Source: CAZJYI01 sp964550025 (lineage in GTDB: Bacteria; Verrucomicrobiota; Kiritimatiellia; UBA8416; CAYOBW01). From it: DNA of 64,000 nt. Every line of letters begins with the position of its first letter. The stretch's first letter is position 1. The notes below the pieces were generated by a model, which worked only from the letters and a program-made list of their open reading frames with translations, was not told the DNA's origin and ran no database searches. The position numbers and the translations under genes were made by a program. This document shows positions 27,749 to 35,284 of the stretch, one piece after another. The stretch covers positions 1 through 64,000 of the forward strand of contig CAZJYI010000009.1 of NCBI GenBank assembly GCA_964550025.1, in the 5' to 3' direction.

Positions 27749-29008
27749 TCAGTCGGAGTCGCAGAAGGGGCGGGCCGCTTCCACGAAAGCCGTGCACAGG
27801 TCGGCGATGCTGGGCCAGCGGTCCTCGCGGTCGGGGCACAGAGCCCTGGCGAGTACGAGTGTGATAGGATCCGGAATCCTCTTTGGCGCTCTCGGGGAGA
27901 TCCTGAGGAGCTCGTCCAACGCCCTGCCAAGAGGGAAGGCCGATGTGCCTTCCAGCAGTTCGTACAGGCAGAGCGCCAACGCGTAGATGTCCGTGCGCTC
28001 ATCTACGTCCTCGCCGCGGATCTGTTCCGGGCTCATGTAGCCCGGCGTTCCCATCACGTATTCCGCGTAGCTTCCCGTGCTGCCCGCCTGCGTCCAGCCG
28101 GCGGAGCCGAAGTCGACAATCTTGAAGATCGAGTCCCGCGTAATCATGAGGTTTGCCGGCTTCAGGTCGCCGTGGATGATGCCCCGTTCGTGCGCATAGG
28201 TAATCGCGGCGGAGGCGCATTGGGCTGTTTCCACGGCCAGGTCAATCGACAACGTCCCGTCTTGCTCGAGGATCTGCTTCAGGTTCAGACCATCCACGTA
28301 CTCCATGACGACGAACATGCGCCCGCCTTCGACATCGAGGTTGTGCATCTTGACGATGTGCTCGTGCGAGAGCGTCATCACCATCGTCGCTTCCTCTTTG
28401 AACATGCGCGCCGCATGGGGATCCGACGCGAGATGGTCGGGCAGGATCTTGATGGCCACCGTCATGTCAAGTAGCGTGTCCCTTGCCTTGTAGACGATGC
28501 CCATGCCCCCGCTGCCTATCGATTCCAGGATCTCGTACCGACGGCTGCGGAAACTGTTCTTCGGGCGTCGGGACGGCGTCGTGTCGGCTGTTCGAAAGAC
28601 CACCTTCCGGCTGCGAGGACGAACTCGCTTGCTGGGTTTCTTCGCGCCCGGCAGGACGATGCGCCGCTTCGGTTTCGGTTCGGGCCTCGGCTTCTTCCGT
28701 CTCTTGCCGATGAAAATCTGTTTGGGCCTTCCCGCGGGCGTGGTTGTGTCTTTCCCGGGGCGACTCGTCCTGTTCGTGCGGCCGGGCAGGGGCTCGTCGA
28801 CTTCGAACACGCGGACTTCGTCCTCCGCCTCCCGGATCGCGACCGGCTCGAAGGGGGAGGCCCCCTCATCTGTTTCCCTGTCCGGCTCGGGGGGGGGCTC
28901 AGGCACGGACGCCGCTTCCGCTGCCGGCGCGACCGGCGGCGGGACGTGGACCGACCCCAGTCCCTCGTTGTCGGTTTCAGGGCGTCGGGTTTCCGGTAGG
29001 TCTGCCAT
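27749..29008 (-). CDS. soluble Hanks-type Ser/Thr protein kinase with long basic/acidic N-terminal tail
   Basis: A 419-residue protein. Residues of about 1-155 are low-complexity: a Pro/Glu-rich part (PPPVAPAAEAASVPEPPPEP) and then a Lys/Arg/Pro-rich part (KRRKKPRPEPKPKRR). The kinase domain follows: glycine loop IGSGGMGIVYKARD, VAIKIL lysine, HGDLKPANLMI catalytic loop, VDFGSAG, and MGTPGYMSPEQIRGE activation-segment end. The catalytic loop is HGD and not HRD, so it is a non-RD kinase, though Asp, Lys and Asn are present and it should be active. There is no transmembrane helix or C-terminal sensor domain, unusual against PknB-type receptors. The start at 29008 was chosen over 29110 because the extra residues are arginine-rich and unsupported. 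It is convergent with the Gfo/Idh/MocA gene. Confidence 0.9.
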   Translation of the reverse strand: MADLPETRRPETDNEGLGSVHVPPPVAPAAEAASVPEPPPEPDRETDEGASPFEPVAIREAEDEVRVFEVDEPLPGRTNRTSRPGKDTTTPAGRPKQIFIGKRRKKPRPEPKPKRRIVLPGAKKPSKRVRPRSRKVVFRTADTTPSRRPKNSFRSRRYEILESIGSGGMGIVYKARDTLLDMTVAIKILPDHLASDPHAARMFKEEATMVMTLSHEHIVKMHNLDVEGGRMFVVMEYVDGLNLKQILEQDGTLSIDLAVETAQCASAAITYAHERGIIHGDLKPANLMITRDSIFKIVDFGSAGWTQAGSTGSYAEYVMGTPGYMSPEQIRGEDVDERTDIYALALCLYELLEGTSAFPLGRALDELLRISPRAPKRIPDPITLVLARALCPDREDRWPSIADLCTAFVEAARPFCDSD

Positions 29009-29147
29009 TTTGTTCCCGGTACGTGGGGCGCGCCGTGCCCGGTGCGGCACGACTTCCCCGTGTTTGATCGAACGGGGACGGATCATGCCAGACCGGTTGC
29101 CTGAGAGCAAGACCGGAGGCGGAAAGGCGGGACCGGCCCGGGATGGA

Positions 29148-30158
29148 CTATCTCAGCGCGTGATCCGAGGGCTTCACACCCTTCTTGAACTTCTTGAAGC
29201 CGAACGGTAGCGGCTTGTACTCGCCGACGACGTCGACGTTGGATTTCGCCGGGATCTTGTCCTCCATCCCGACACACCAGTAGGCGGCGTTCACCAGGAG
29301 CCGACGCAGCCCTTCGCTCTCGAGGTCGCTGGCCGCCCCCATGGTCGTCGTGAACACCCGGCCTTTCTTCCCGTTGGGCGCCGTGTACGTCCGGGTCCAG
29401 GCCATGGACATCATGGGGTTGTTCTTGCGCCCCTCAACCGGCTTGTCGGTCGGTTTCATGCCCGCCAGCACCTGTCCGAGAAAAAGCACTTTGCTGTCGC
29501 CGGGAAGCGGGTTCCGCACGGTGTAGACATCGGTCGGTCCCCAGATGTCTTCGCAGCCCCGGACGATGGGATGGTCCTCCGCGCCCGGCGCGAGCACGCC
29601 GCGCGTACTCTCCCGGCCGTGACGCCCATGGTGGCTCATCCACGTTTGACCGAGGATATGCTGGCCGAACCCGCCCTTCCAGGTCTTGCTCCTGAAACCG
29701 AACCGTTCATAGTCCCCGCCACCCGACCGAAAGGCCACTACCGCCGCCCGCATGCCGATGACCGGTTTGCCGGCGTCTATGTACTCGGCGACATACTTCA
29801 TCTGCTCATCCGGCAGCGTGCGGAAACGGGTGGCAATGAACATGAGGTCCGCCGATTGCAGTGCCTCGAGCCCCGGGATGTTGCTCGTGTTGTCGGGGTC
29901 GATCGTGCCGTCTTTGGGGTCGATCGCGAACAGAACCGTGCACTTGAAACCGTGCCGTTTGGCGAGGATCTTCCCGAGCTGAGGATACGCCTCCTCGGAA
30001 CGGTATTCCTCGTCACCGGAAACAAGCACGATGTGCTTCCCGTTTCCGGGACCGTCAAAACCATCATACACAACCCACTGCTCCGCCCCGAACGCCCCGC
30101 CGAGTGCCGTAGCCAACAACATCATCACCACCATCCCTCCGCGGACGTTTCGTGCCAT
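29148..30158 (-). CDS. secreted ThuA-like domain protein
   Basis: A 336-residue protein with a signal peptide (MARNVRGGMVVMMLLATALGGAFGA). The body is a ThuA-like, class I glutamine-amidotransferase fold: GKHIVLVSGDEEYRSEEAYPQLGKIL, ADLMFIATRFRTLPDEQMKYV, YIDAGKPVIGMRAAVVAF, and the late WTRTYTAPNGKKGRVFTTTMGA typical of this family. The usual nucleophile Cys is absent (IGMR at that place), as in many ThuA proteins. ThuA was named for trehalose use, but its reaction is not established; in PVC genomes these proteins often accompany Gfo/Idh/MocA genes. The start at 30158 is preceded by AAAGGACGC; a longer frame to 30200 is less likely. Downstream on the same strand is the kinase gene. Confidence 0.82.
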   Translation of the reverse strand: MARNVRGGMVVMMLLATALGGAFGAEQWVVYDGFDGPGNGKHIVLVSGDEEYRSEEAYPQLGKILAKRHGFKCTVLFAIDPKDGTIDPDNTSNIPGLEALQSADLMFIATRFRTLPDEQMKYVAEYIDAGKPVIGMRAAVVAFRSGGGDYERFGFRSKTWKGGFGQHILGQTWMSHHGRHGRESTRGVLAPGAEDHPIVRGCEDIWGPTDVYTVRNPLPGDSKVLFLGQVLAGMKPTDKPVEGRKNNPMMSMAWTRTYTAPNGKKGRVFTTTMGAASDLESEGLRRLLVNAAYWCVGMEDKIPAKSNVDVVGEYKPLPFGFKKFKKGVKPSDHALR

Positions 30159-30571
30159 CTGTGCGTCCTTTCCATCTGTTCCACTGTTCCCGGGGTTCAC
30201 GATTTGCCGAAGTCAGAACACACTAGCGTTCTTGCCGGCGACAGTCGAGCGGTACATATCTCGACGCGGAGATGCCTACGACCGTGGGTAGGCCGGGTGT
30301 CAGTCCGCGATGCGATTTCTGTCTGTAATGTTACACCGGAGAACTGGGCCAACCATCAGACTCCACCGTTGCGAGACAAGCGCGGCAGGGCCTTTGCGCC
30401 CATGTCGGACTTGGTTCCGTCCAGCAAATGCATTATTTCGATTATTGTGTGACGTCGCCGCTCAGAGACACGGAATGCGGAAGTGTGTCTTCTCCGCATG
30501 CTGCCAATGCTGTACGGGGTGCGGGGATCTGACGACAGGCAGCTTCACCAACACGCTGCACAGCGATACGT
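30159..30571. other. non-coding stretch before the phage-like fragment
   Basis: About 400 bases upstream of the ThuA gene show no convincing gene, RNA or terminator. The last 60 bases contain, in a second frame, LTTGSFTNTLHSDTYAGG, which may be the frameshifted upstream part of the fragment at 30572-30787. Confidence 0.4.
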
Positions 30572-30787
30572 ATGCCGGCGGGTGAGAGCAGGACAACTAC
30601 GACGAATCTAAACGGTGTTTCCCTGGGTGATTTTGTCGCTGTCAGCTTTGCAAAGGACCTCCGTCGGATCTCACTCACAGGATATGTCTCAGCCCCAGAC
30701 ACTGTGACTGTCGTCTGGGCAAACAACACTGGCGCAGCAATAGACCTAACGCGGGCTTGGCTTAGATTGAGGGTCACCAAGAAGTAG
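30572..30787 (+). pseudogene. fragment resembling the C-terminus of a phage-type beta-structured protein
   Basis: Seventy-one codons contain TTTTNLNGVSLGDFVAVSF, LRRISLTGYVSAPDTVTVVW and ANNTGAAIDLTRAWLRLRV. The order of these blocks matches the small C-terminal domain often found in prophage and virion-associated proteins (G-x-x-LGDFV-x-x-SF, L-x-x-ITL-x-AYVSA-x-DTV, GG-x-x-DL-x-x-x-x-LRVRV). There is no ribosome site at the ATG, and the likely upstream part (SFTNTLHSDTY) is in another frame, so it is probably a decayed remnant. No other phage genes are near. It could instead be a short intact host protein; the family assignment is from memory of the pattern. Confidence 0.4.
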
Positions 30788-30918
30788 ACGCTTGGTTGTG
30801 CCCTGCCGCGGAGAGTTGAACAGAATCCCGGTTGCGAACACGTGCACCCGCTTCAACCAGATCAGTAGGGTGTTCGAACCACAAACGCTGTGGGGTGCCA
30901 AAAGCGAATCGCCTTCGA

Positions 30919-31353
30919 TCAATCATCATCGCCACGATGGGCCGTGGCATTCTCGTCGACCCAGTCCTCTTCTTCCCAGGACATGCCCTTGCGTCCGGGC
31001 ACTTTGCGTGTAGGACCGGGTTTGTACAGCCTGCACGACTTTGGTCCGTAGCAGAAGGTCTCGGTGCGATACCGCTTCTGATGCGGGTTCCATTGGTCGA
31101 TGATCATCTCGACGGCCATCCGGCACCCCCACATGCATGTCGTACAGTGCGAGTCGAACGTTCGGGCTGCGAGGCGCCGGTGTCCACGTTCGCGATAGAC
31201 GTCGAGCGGTGGCGGGCAGTCGTGCCAGGGCGGAGGAGTGCTTGGACCACTTGCGGTCTCACTTGACAGCACGCGCAGTTTGCTGACCTTGTAAAACTCG
31301 ACGGTCTCCGTCCGGGGATCGGCCACGCGTGCTTGCCCGGCGTTTGCTTCCAC
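30919..31353 (-). CDS. conserved Cys-rich protein of unknown function
   Basis: A 144-residue protein from a GTG start; the frame is closed by a stop eight codons upstream. The N-terminal half is variable. The C-terminal half has HCTTCMWGCRMAVEMIIDQW, then RYRTETFCYGPKSCRLYKPG and a charged end GRKGMSWEEEDWVDE. The C-x-x-C-x-x-x-C and C-x-x-x-x-x-x-C pattern could bind zinc or an iron-sulfur cluster. No signal peptide or membrane helix is seen. I cannot name the family, but the composition, the conserved-looking motif blocks and the absence of frameshifts argue that it is a real gene. It lies between a phage-like fragment and the AbiE chimera in an accessory patch, so it may have been acquired with them. 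Confidence 0.55.
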   Translation of the reverse strand: MEANAGQARVADPRTETVEFYKVSKLRVLSSETASGPSTPPPWHDCPPPLDVYRERGHRRLAARTFDSHCTTCMWGCRMAVEMIIDQWNPHQKRYRTETFCYGPKSCRLYKPGPTRKVPGRKGMSWEEEDWVDENATAHRGDDD

Positions 31354-31469
31354 TGGTCCATCGTATGCGTCCTGTCACTCTGCCGAGATAGCCGCCTCGT
31401 TCATCTGACCTCGATGTCGAGGGCATCTGCAGCCACTATCGAGATGCCCATGGAACCCCTGCATTCCGG

Positions 31470-32531
31470 TCACAGATCGTTGATTTCCGCTTCGAGTTCC
31501 CGAATCGTTGTGATCAGGTCTCGGAAGTCGGGACGTTCGCCGAAAATCATGAAGCGCATCTGCTCGTAGTCCTTCTCGACTTCGGTCATGACGTGATCCG
31601 GAGGCGTCAGCTTCATCGTACCTGGTTTTGCCAGATCGTAGCGCGCCCAGCCGCGGTGATAGAACTTGTCCTTGAAGACCACCACGGCGGCCAGTAGGTC
31701 GAGATCGCCGAAGGCTGCATCCTTCACATCGTGGCCGGCCATGCGGCACACGTCGTAGTAGTGACGGGAGTACCCTTCAGGTTGGGCGTTTCCTGCAGGA
31801 CGGTACGCTTCGTGGTGCAGGATTGTGATCTTCTCCCAGAAGGTCCGTTCGGCTTTGATGGCACGAACGGCACATGCAGCCTGCTCGAAGACGTCTGGCA
31901 GCGCCTCGGCCGCGTACGGTTTCATCTCGTACTCCGCATGGGGAACCCAGGATGCAAGTGGGCCAACCTCAAGCCGAATCTCCGGACGCAGGTAGTCGCT
32001 CCGGTAAGCTGCCGGGTACTTGACCTGAACGATCTCGGGATTCTCATCGATCGTCGCTTCACAGAGGTCAGACACCAGCGACTGGACCTCGGGCAGAAAC
32101 ACCTCCCGCAAGTATTCATGCGCTCGGACGAGGATCGCCTTGTTGAATCTGTCCTGCTTCCCGATCGTGTACGTTCGGTTTGGGCCATCGGACAAGTACG
32201 CGTATCGTCCCTGCACCTGGGTCGACAGCCCCAAGAGGTTCAATGCAGCCATACCAGTCGGCTGAATGCTCCAGCCGAACTTGCGGGCCAAGGCATGGGC
32301 AACCTGGTCCATGTCCGGGCTCAGCGTTCGGTTCAGCTTCTCGCTGTGCCGCGGGTAGTCGTAGATACCCCGGATCACGCGTCGTATCGTTTCCTTGGCC
32401 AGCAGCCGGTGCAGAGCCACGTCAATGCTCGAACGGGTTCCGAGGTCGCTGAAGTCCTTGGGCGAAAAGACCCACCCACTTCCCTTGCCGTGGATACGGG
32501 CCGCAATCATGTTCTCGATGGTCTTCTTCAT
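31470..32531 (-). CDS. AbiE chimera: antitoxin AbiEi/DUF6088 N-terminus joined to AbiEii toxin C-terminus
   Basis: A 353-residue protein. Residues 1 to about 122 match DUF6088/AbiEi-type antitoxins: WVFSPKDFSDLGTRSSIDVA winged-helix start, RRVIRGIYDYPRHSEKL, GMAALNLLGLSTQVQGRYAY and LSDGPNRTYTIGK. From about 125 on it matches the C-terminal two thirds of the AbiEii nucleotidyltransferase toxin (PF08843): SDYLRPEIRLEVGPLASWVP, ERTFWEKITILHHEAYRPAG, SRHYYDVCRMAGHDV and GWARYDLAKPGTMKLTPP. The antitoxin C-terminus and the toxin N-terminus, which normally carries the GTSLSK and SEDIDL catalytic motifs, are absent. An in-frame deletion joining two neighbouring genes explains this. DNA binding should be kept while toxin catalysis should be lost. 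A perfect inverted repeat lies 22 bases before the ATG. Confidence 0.8.
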   Translation of the reverse strand: MKKTIENMIAARIHGKGSGWVFSPKDFSDLGTRSSIDVALHRLLAKETIRRVIRGIYDYPRHSEKLNRTLSPDMDQVAHALARKFGWSIQPTGMAALNLLGLSTQVQGRYAYLSDGPNRTYTIGKQDRFNKAILVRAHEYLREVFLPEVQSLVSDLCEATIDENPEIVQVKYPAAYRSDYLRPEIRLEVGPLASWVPHAEYEMKPYAAEALPDVFEQAACAVRAIKAERTFWEKITILHHEAYRPAGNAQPEGYSRHYYDVCRMAGHDVKDAAFGDLDLLAAVVVFKDKFYHRGWARYDLAKPGTMKLTPPDHVMTEVEKDYEQMRFMIFGERPDFRDLITTIRELEAEINDL

Positions 32532-32552
32532 GCTCTGGCACCCCTCGTGTCT

Positions 32553-32580
32553 GTAAGAAAAAGTACGCCCTTTTTCTTAC
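32553..32580. promoter_or_regulatory. perfect inverted repeat operator of the AbiE-type gene
   Basis: GTAAGAAAAAG (32553-32563) and its exact reverse complement CTTTTTCTTAC (32570-32580) are separated by TACGCC. The site sits 22 bases before the ATG at 32531. AbiEi antitoxins are known to repress their own promoters by binding inverted repeats, so this is the likely operator. Confidence 0.65.
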
Positions 32581-32672
32581 AAGATCAAGGCTGCCTCGTG
32601 ACCATTAAGCATCATGCGGCAAATCCGCAGCTGAACGTCGGGGGTTGCAGTCCCTTCCTTCCCGCGTCCTTC

Positions 32673-33584
32673 CTACTCCCTCGTCCACTCCTCGTACAGC
32701 TTCTCGATGCCGGCTTCTTCCGGGCTGCCGCGGTGGAGGACGACGCGGTAGTTGAAGGTCAGGGATTCGCCCTTCTTGATCGTGTGATCGCCGCCCTTCT
32801 GGCGGAGGAACTTCGAGATTCCGAAGGCGTTGGCGGTGAGCAGTCCGTAGTCGCGGGCGTGCCAGGTGGTGGGGTGACGCAGGTTGCCCGGCTTGTCCAT
32901 GATGGTGGCGCCGTACACGCCGTCGCCAATGGTATTGTAGTAGCAGACCCACCTGGCCTTCTTGCCCCAGATGCCTTTGCCCTTCTGACCGTTGCTGTTG
33001 ACCATGGTGGCGCCCATGTCCTTGCCGCGAAGACGCGGGTGCATGCGTAACGCGAACGTCCCTTCCTTCGTATCGCCGAGCAGGACGTCGTGATCGCCCG
33101 CGTTGATGGAGATCCGGTAATCGACGATCAGCCGGTTGTCGTTGCCGGAAAGACGGATGACGCGGTCGTCGGTGCACTGGGTCTTGCCGTCCTCCGAAAC
33201 CCAGCTATGGGAGGACGTGATCGTGGCGCCTGTTTCATCGGCAACCACTTTCTGGCTGTCGGTCTTGATCACGTGATGCCCGCCGTGCCAGAAGTCCTTG
33301 CCGTTGACGCGGCCGTGCGTGAACCACAGGCCGGTATGGTGGGGGTGGTCCTTCTTTTCGCCCTCGCGCGCCGCTTCCAGCGGAAAGGCGCGCGTCATCT
33401 GAATCTCGTCCGGGCCGACCAGCGGATGCAGTGCCGGCTTGCCTTTGGCGTCGGCATAGACCTTGGTTCTGAGCTTGCCTTTGTAGTGGATTTCGGGGAT
33501 CTCCCCGTCCTTCACCGTCCAGTCGCCGGCCACGGCCGTCAAGGCCACGAAACCCGCACATATTGCGACTACTGTTCTCTTCAT
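32673..33584 (-). CDS. secreted DUF6807 / PmoA-like family protein
   Basis: A 303-residue protein with a signal peptide (MKRTVVAICAGFVALTAVAG). It belongs to the DUF6807 family, often named PmoA-like, which is common in PVC and Bacteroidota polysaccharide loci; it is not the methane monooxygenase subunit. Characteristic blocks are KDHPHHTGLWFTHGRVNGKD with a His cluster, WHGGHHVIKTD, EGTFALRMHPRLRGK and GRRLHLDR-like late strands here reading LTFNYRVVLHRGSPEEAGI. The fold is expected to be a beta-sandwich similar to galactose mutarotase. No reaction is established. The start at 33584 was set by the signal peptide; five more codons are possible upstream. It lies downstream of the Tat oxidoreductase at 33790-35127 on the same strand, separated by a dispersed repeat. 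Confidence 0.82.
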   Translation of the reverse strand: MKRTVVAICAGFVALTAVAGDWTVKDGEIPEIHYKGKLRTKVYADAKGKPALHPLVGPDEIQMTRAFPLEAAREGEKKDHPHHTGLWFTHGRVNGKDFWHGGHHVIKTDSQKVVADETGATITSSHSWVSEDGKTQCTDDRVIRLSGNDNRLIVDYRISINAGDHDVLLGDTKEGTFALRMHPRLRGKDMGATMVNSNGQKGKGIWGKKARWVCYYNTIGDGVYGATIMDKPGNLRHPTTWHARDYGLLTANAFGISKFLRQKGGDHTIKKGESLTFNYRVVLHRGSPEEAGIEKLYEEWTRE

Positions 33585-33665
33585 GAATCCGTTCTCCATT
33601 GCTTATTCGGTTGCTTCCGGTCGATATCCCTATCCATGTCGATGCGGCCACCGCGTTCGGGATTG

Positions 33666-33777
33666 GCCACAAAAGGCACAAAACGCACAGAAGAATGCCA
33701 CAGGCGCGCTACGCCCCCGACGTTGGAGTGCCTGGCCCCTTATGTGGCTTCTGTGACTTCTGTGGCTATCCCTGCTG
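33666..33777. repeat. dispersed inverted-repeat element, copy 1
   Basis: The element begins GCCACAAAAGGCACAAAACG and ends CTTCTGTGGCTATCCCTGCT, the ends being imperfect reverse complements built from 9-base words (G-x-CACAAAA). A second copy with the same ends and a different middle lies at 62996-63154. No open reading frame is seen inside. Confidence 0.7.
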
Positions 33778-33789
33778 GAACAACGCGTT

Positions 33790-35127
33790 CTAGGCCCACC
33801 CCATCTCATCGCGGGGCTTCAGACGCCGCATGAAGATGCTCTTGTCGGCCGCTTCGTCGTTGGTGATCTTCATGTTTTTCGCGTCCCAGAGGAGCTTGCG
33901 GCCCGGGTGCATAAGCGCCACATCCCCGAGAACCAACGTTTCGGTGAAGGGACAGGCGTACTCGAAGTTCGACATGGCCTTGCCGCCGTCGATGATCGCC
34001 TTGGTCCAGTTGCCTTCATGGCCGGCGCCCTTGTTGCGTTCCGAGACCTTCGGCGGTTTGGGGGTCGCCTTCATGGCTGCTTCGGGGAATATCCGCGGGC
34101 TCTGACTGTGGCTGCCGGCGAACAAGGATGCCTTCTCGCCGATCATGACCGACCCGCTGTTCATGAAGTGTGCCTTGCGCCCTGCTTCGAGCCGCTTCGG
34201 GCGCGGGTACTCGATGTCCGGCCCAACGTAGTACTTCATGGTCACCGGCGGCAGTTCGCCCCGCGCCGGAAACTCCCACGTGACGACCCCGGCCTTGGGC
34301 AGCGACCACCCGGTGATTCCGCGATCCTCTGTCGCGACCTCTGCCTCGACGGAGATGGGCGGTCCAAGTTCGAGCGAGTAGTTGGCGGGATCGAGGATAT
34401 GCGTGGCCATGTCTCCCACCACGCCGCTGAAATGACTGTAGCGGATCCACTCCCTGTTCATGTAGCTGGTGCTGTAGGGAATCGCCTCCGCCCTGTTCAG
34501 CCACAGGTCCCAATCCAGCGTTTCCGGTGCGACGCATCCCTCTGCCGGCTTGACCTTGGTCCAGTAGTTCTTCCGCGAATAGCCGATGACCCGCGTTACC
34601 TTTCCAATGGCATCCGCCTTGATCCAGTCTCTGATCAGAGCCGTGGACTCGGTCGAATGACCCTGGTTGCCCATCTGCGTCACGACCTTGTGTTTCTTGG
34701 ACTCCTCGAGGAGGACGCGCGCTTCGTTGACCGTGTGGCAAAGCGGCTTCTGACCGAATACGTGTTTGCCCCTTTTGATAAAATACATGCACACCGCGAA
34801 GCGTGCGTGTTCCGGCGTTGCCGTCACAACCCCATCGACCTCTTTGCCGATCTCGTCGAACATCTTGCGGTAATCGCGCCAACGCTTCACCTTCGGATTG
34901 GGATAGTACCTTCGGCTCCACGCCTCGTCAGGATCGGCGACGCCGATGATGTTGTGGCCCGACAGATGCTTCAGGTTGTTGGACCCCATGCGGCCGATGC
35001 CGACCCCCACGATGTTCAGCTTGCTGTTCGGTGATGGCCCGGCCGCCTGGATGCTGAACGGCGCAACCCCGGCCGCCGATGTTACCGCTGCCGCCTTCAG
35101 AAAAGCACGTCTTCCAATCGTCTGCAT
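33790..35127 (-). CDS. Tat-exported Gfo/Idh/MocA-family oxidoreductase
   Basis: A 445-residue protein with a twin-arginine signal (IGRRAFLKAAAVTSAAGVAP). The Rossmann fold is KLNIVGVGIGRMGSNNL, followed by NIIGVADPDEAW. The family motif, usually EKP, is GQKPLCHTVNEARVLLEESK. QMGNQGHSTES, LDWDLWLNRAEAIPYS and FSGVVGDMATHILDP match the PVC subfamily shared with the gene at 26282. In this motif Gln replaces the usual Glu before Lys-Pro; Lys, the key residue, is present. Function is inferred as oxidation or epimerisation of a sugar in the periplasm with a tightly bound nucleotide. It is divergent from the sulfatase at 35285 and may be co-transcribed with the DUF6807 gene downstream. Confidence 0.88.
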   Translation of the reverse strand: MQTIGRRAFLKAAAVTSAAGVAPFSIQAAGPSPNSKLNIVGVGIGRMGSNNLKHLSGHNIIGVADPDEAWSRRYYPNPKVKRWRDYRKMFDEIGKEVDGVVTATPEHARFAVCMYFIKRGKHVFGQKPLCHTVNEARVLLEESKKHKVVTQMGNQGHSTESTALIRDWIKADAIGKVTRVIGYSRKNYWTKVKPAEGCVAPETLDWDLWLNRAEAIPYSTSYMNREWIRYSHFSGVVGDMATHILDPANYSLELGPPISVEAEVATEDRGITGWSLPKAGVVTWEFPARGELPPVTMKYYVGPDIEYPRPKRLEAGRKAHFMNSGSVMIGEKASLFAGSHSQSPRIFPEAAMKATPKPPKVSERNKGAGHEGNWTKAIIDGGKAMSNFEYACPFTETLVLGDVALMHPGRKLLWDAKNMKITNDEAADKSIFMRRLKPRDEMGWA

Positions 35128-35227
35128 AGTCTCCTCCCAGCGTTATTGACACGGGTGACTCTATCGAAACCGTGCTCCCGCGGCAAACCCAATCCTCGCC
35201 ACTCGCGCCCCCCTGGCCACGCGCCAC

Positions 35228-35276
35228 TTGCCACTTTCCGCACGAGTGGTATGCTGCCTGGAGTCTGAATGAGGAG
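35228..35276 (+). promoter_or_regulatory. promoter and leader of the sulfatase gene (copy A)
   Basis: TTGCCA (35228-35233), 16 bases, TATGCT (35250-35255), then a GAGGAG ribosome site at 35271-35276 before ATG 35285. The segment from TATGCT to the ATG is nearly the same as that before the gene at 37770, with identical spacing of 35 bases. The -35 lies within CCACTTGCCACTTT word repeats. Confidence 0.65.
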
Positions 35277-35284
35277 AGTCCGCT

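Noticed and set aside
30441..30560. A tRNA or small RNA in the low-coding stretch
   Set aside because: No cloverleaf, CCA end or stable hairpin with a T-run was found.
32673..33584. Naming this gene as a methane monooxygenase subunit because of the PmoA label
   Set aside because: The label is historical for the DUF6807 family; the protein is a soluble secreted beta protein without membrane helices or copper-site motifs.
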